Source of the DNA: an uncultured Flavobacteriaceae bacterium
GTDB lineage: Bacteria; Bacteroidota; Bacteroidia; Flavobacteriales; Flavobacteriaceae
Length of the DNA stretch: 64,000 nt
Reading direction: 5' to 3'
Assembly: GCA_947497245.1 (NCBI GenBank)
Contig: CANMFO010000001.1
Location: 186,001-250,000, forward strand
The translations under genes were made by a program, and so were the position numbers. Each line of letters starts with the position of its first letter. Positions within the stretch are counted from its first letter, which is position 1. This document shows, piece by piece, positions 63,393 through 64,000 of the stretch. The notes beneath the pieces were generated by a model, which was given only the letters and a program-made list of their open reading frames with translations, was not told the origin of the DNA and made no database searches.

Positions 63393-64000
63393 TTAATGGG
63401 ATTTTCCCCTTGCCAGTGCCCATAGTCCCAAGATCGGCCCAACGGCCAAAATCAGGAAAAGAAGGGCGGTGTTCGTTCCATCGGCCAAATGGGCCAACAA
63501 TTGGATGCTTCCGATGCTGATCGCAAAGCCAATACAATTGACGAGTGTCAGCCCCGTGCCCTTCAGTTCGGGAGGGACGGCCGAAGCGACCAAAGTGGAA
63601 AACTGCGGCGAATCGGCGGTCACTGCCATGCCCCAAAGGCTCCATCCCGCTAGAAAAAGGGGAGAGGGCAGCCGGAACAATAGCGGGGATACCAGGCAGA
63701 GCGCACCGGAGACCAAAAGTGCCCTGAAAGCGACCTTATGGCTCCCCACTTTCTGTGACCATAGCCCGCCCAAAATACAGGAGAGTCCACCGAGCCCGAT
63801 GACCATGCCCGTCCAGAACGCGACCGAATGGGAGTTTCCGCTCCATGTGTTGAACGTTTGGATGGCCAATGGGGTAAACGCCCAGAAGGCATAGAGTTCC
63901 CACATATGGCCAAAATAGCCAAAGGCCGCTTTTCGGAAGCCCGGAATCCTAAAAAGGCCCGGCCCGGCCCGTAACCGCAGCTTTGCACTGGGCCTGCGAA
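63393..64000 (-). CDS. MFS transporter, 3' part (5' end beyond the window)
   Basis: The frame stays open to the right edge. The visible 202 residues begin RRPSAKLRLRAGPG and then AAFGYFGHMWELYAFWAF, the usual start of the second six-helix bundle of major facilitator proteins; six helices follow. An ATG at 63905 lies inside this helix and is not the start. It moves an unknown small solute or drug; LWSQKVG and GTGLTLVNCIG are the other recognisable loops. Confidence 0.8.
   Translation of the reverse strand, partial: RRPSAKLRLRAGPGLFRIPGFRKAAFGYFGHMWELYAFWAFTPLAIQTFNTWSGNSHSVAFWTGMVIGLGGLSCILGGLWSQKVGSHKVAFRALLVSGALCLVSPLLFRLPSPLFLAGWSLWGMAVTADSPQFSTLVASAVPPELKGTGLTLVNCIGFAISIGSIQLLAHLADGTNTALLFLILAVGPILGLWALARGKSH

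Overview
The window looks like chromosomal DNA of a Bacteroidota organism, most likely a marine or free-living member of the Flavobacteriaceae. This rests on the gene content: TonB-dependent receptors with a carboxypeptidase-like N-terminal domain, a DUF4249 lipoprotein, DUF6090, DUF2490, 2TM-domain proteins, LytTR response regulators, a LETM1-related protein, FtsX-type permeases without an ATPase, and many lipoproteins and secreted hydrolases. There are about 50 genes on both strands. I saw no rRNA, tRNA, CRISPR array, insertion sequence or prophage. Base composition is near 50% GC by eye, except for a visibly AT-richer block at about 35.4-42.9 kb.

Layout. 0-8.4 kb: the 5' end of an outer-membrane receptor, a secreted TIM-barrel isomerase with a DUF6090 protein, an SDR epimerase, a TonB receptor/DUF4249 pair, and an endonuclease-exonuclease-phosphatase enzyme behind a DUF3179 protein. 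8.5-16.7 kb: a DEAD-box RNA helicase, a large FAD protein, a 1031-residue ThuA/propeller/HEAT/blue-copper fusion followed by a ketose 3-epimerase homologue, and a P1 (DmpA-type) peptidase. 17-19.4 kb: a small secreted-protein cluster (a SnoaL-like lipoprotein and two proteins that each seem to carry a duplicated small alpha/beta domain), with unusual inverted repeats between genes. 19.6-26.5 kb: a signalling region with a TPR histidine kinase and LytTR regulator, then a LytS-type kinase whose C-terminus is a 2TM domain, three free-standing 2TM proteins in a row, and a second LytTR regulator.

26.5-35.3 kb: a LETM1-related protein, Cu/Zn superoxide dismutase, a DUF1905/YdeI protein overlapping an alpha/beta hydrolase-OsmC fusion, DUF2490, a large VPS10/BNR-repeat protein and a K+ channel. 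35.6-42.9 kb: an AT-richer operon encoding a complete RND efflux system (TolC-like protein fused to a substrate-binding-like domain, adaptor, pump) and a second K+ channel, paralogous to the first. 43-50 kb: an FtsX-type permease, amidohydrolase, CDP-alcohol phosphatidyltransferase, cyanophycinase-like peptidase and a YdeI-like protein. 50.2-64 kb: a second large ThuA fusion (sugar dehydrogenase, PKD, cytochrome c), then a minus-strand run of catabolic and degradative enzymes: sulfatase, ankyrin protein, S9 peptidase, cyclase, methyltransferase, M1 and M28 peptidases, and the 3' part of an MFS transporter. A 22-bp tandem repeat lies between the methyltransferase and the M1 peptidase.

Overall the window suggests a heterotroph that degrades proteins, sulfated compounds and sugars outside the cytoplasm, with periplasmic sugar oxidation wired to copper or haem electron carriers. 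The observations I rate highest are the AT-rich RND/K+-channel block beside a paralogous channel, the array of four 2TM domains between a kinase and its regulator, the pair of ThuA fusions that end in different electron carriers, and the 22-bp repeat array.
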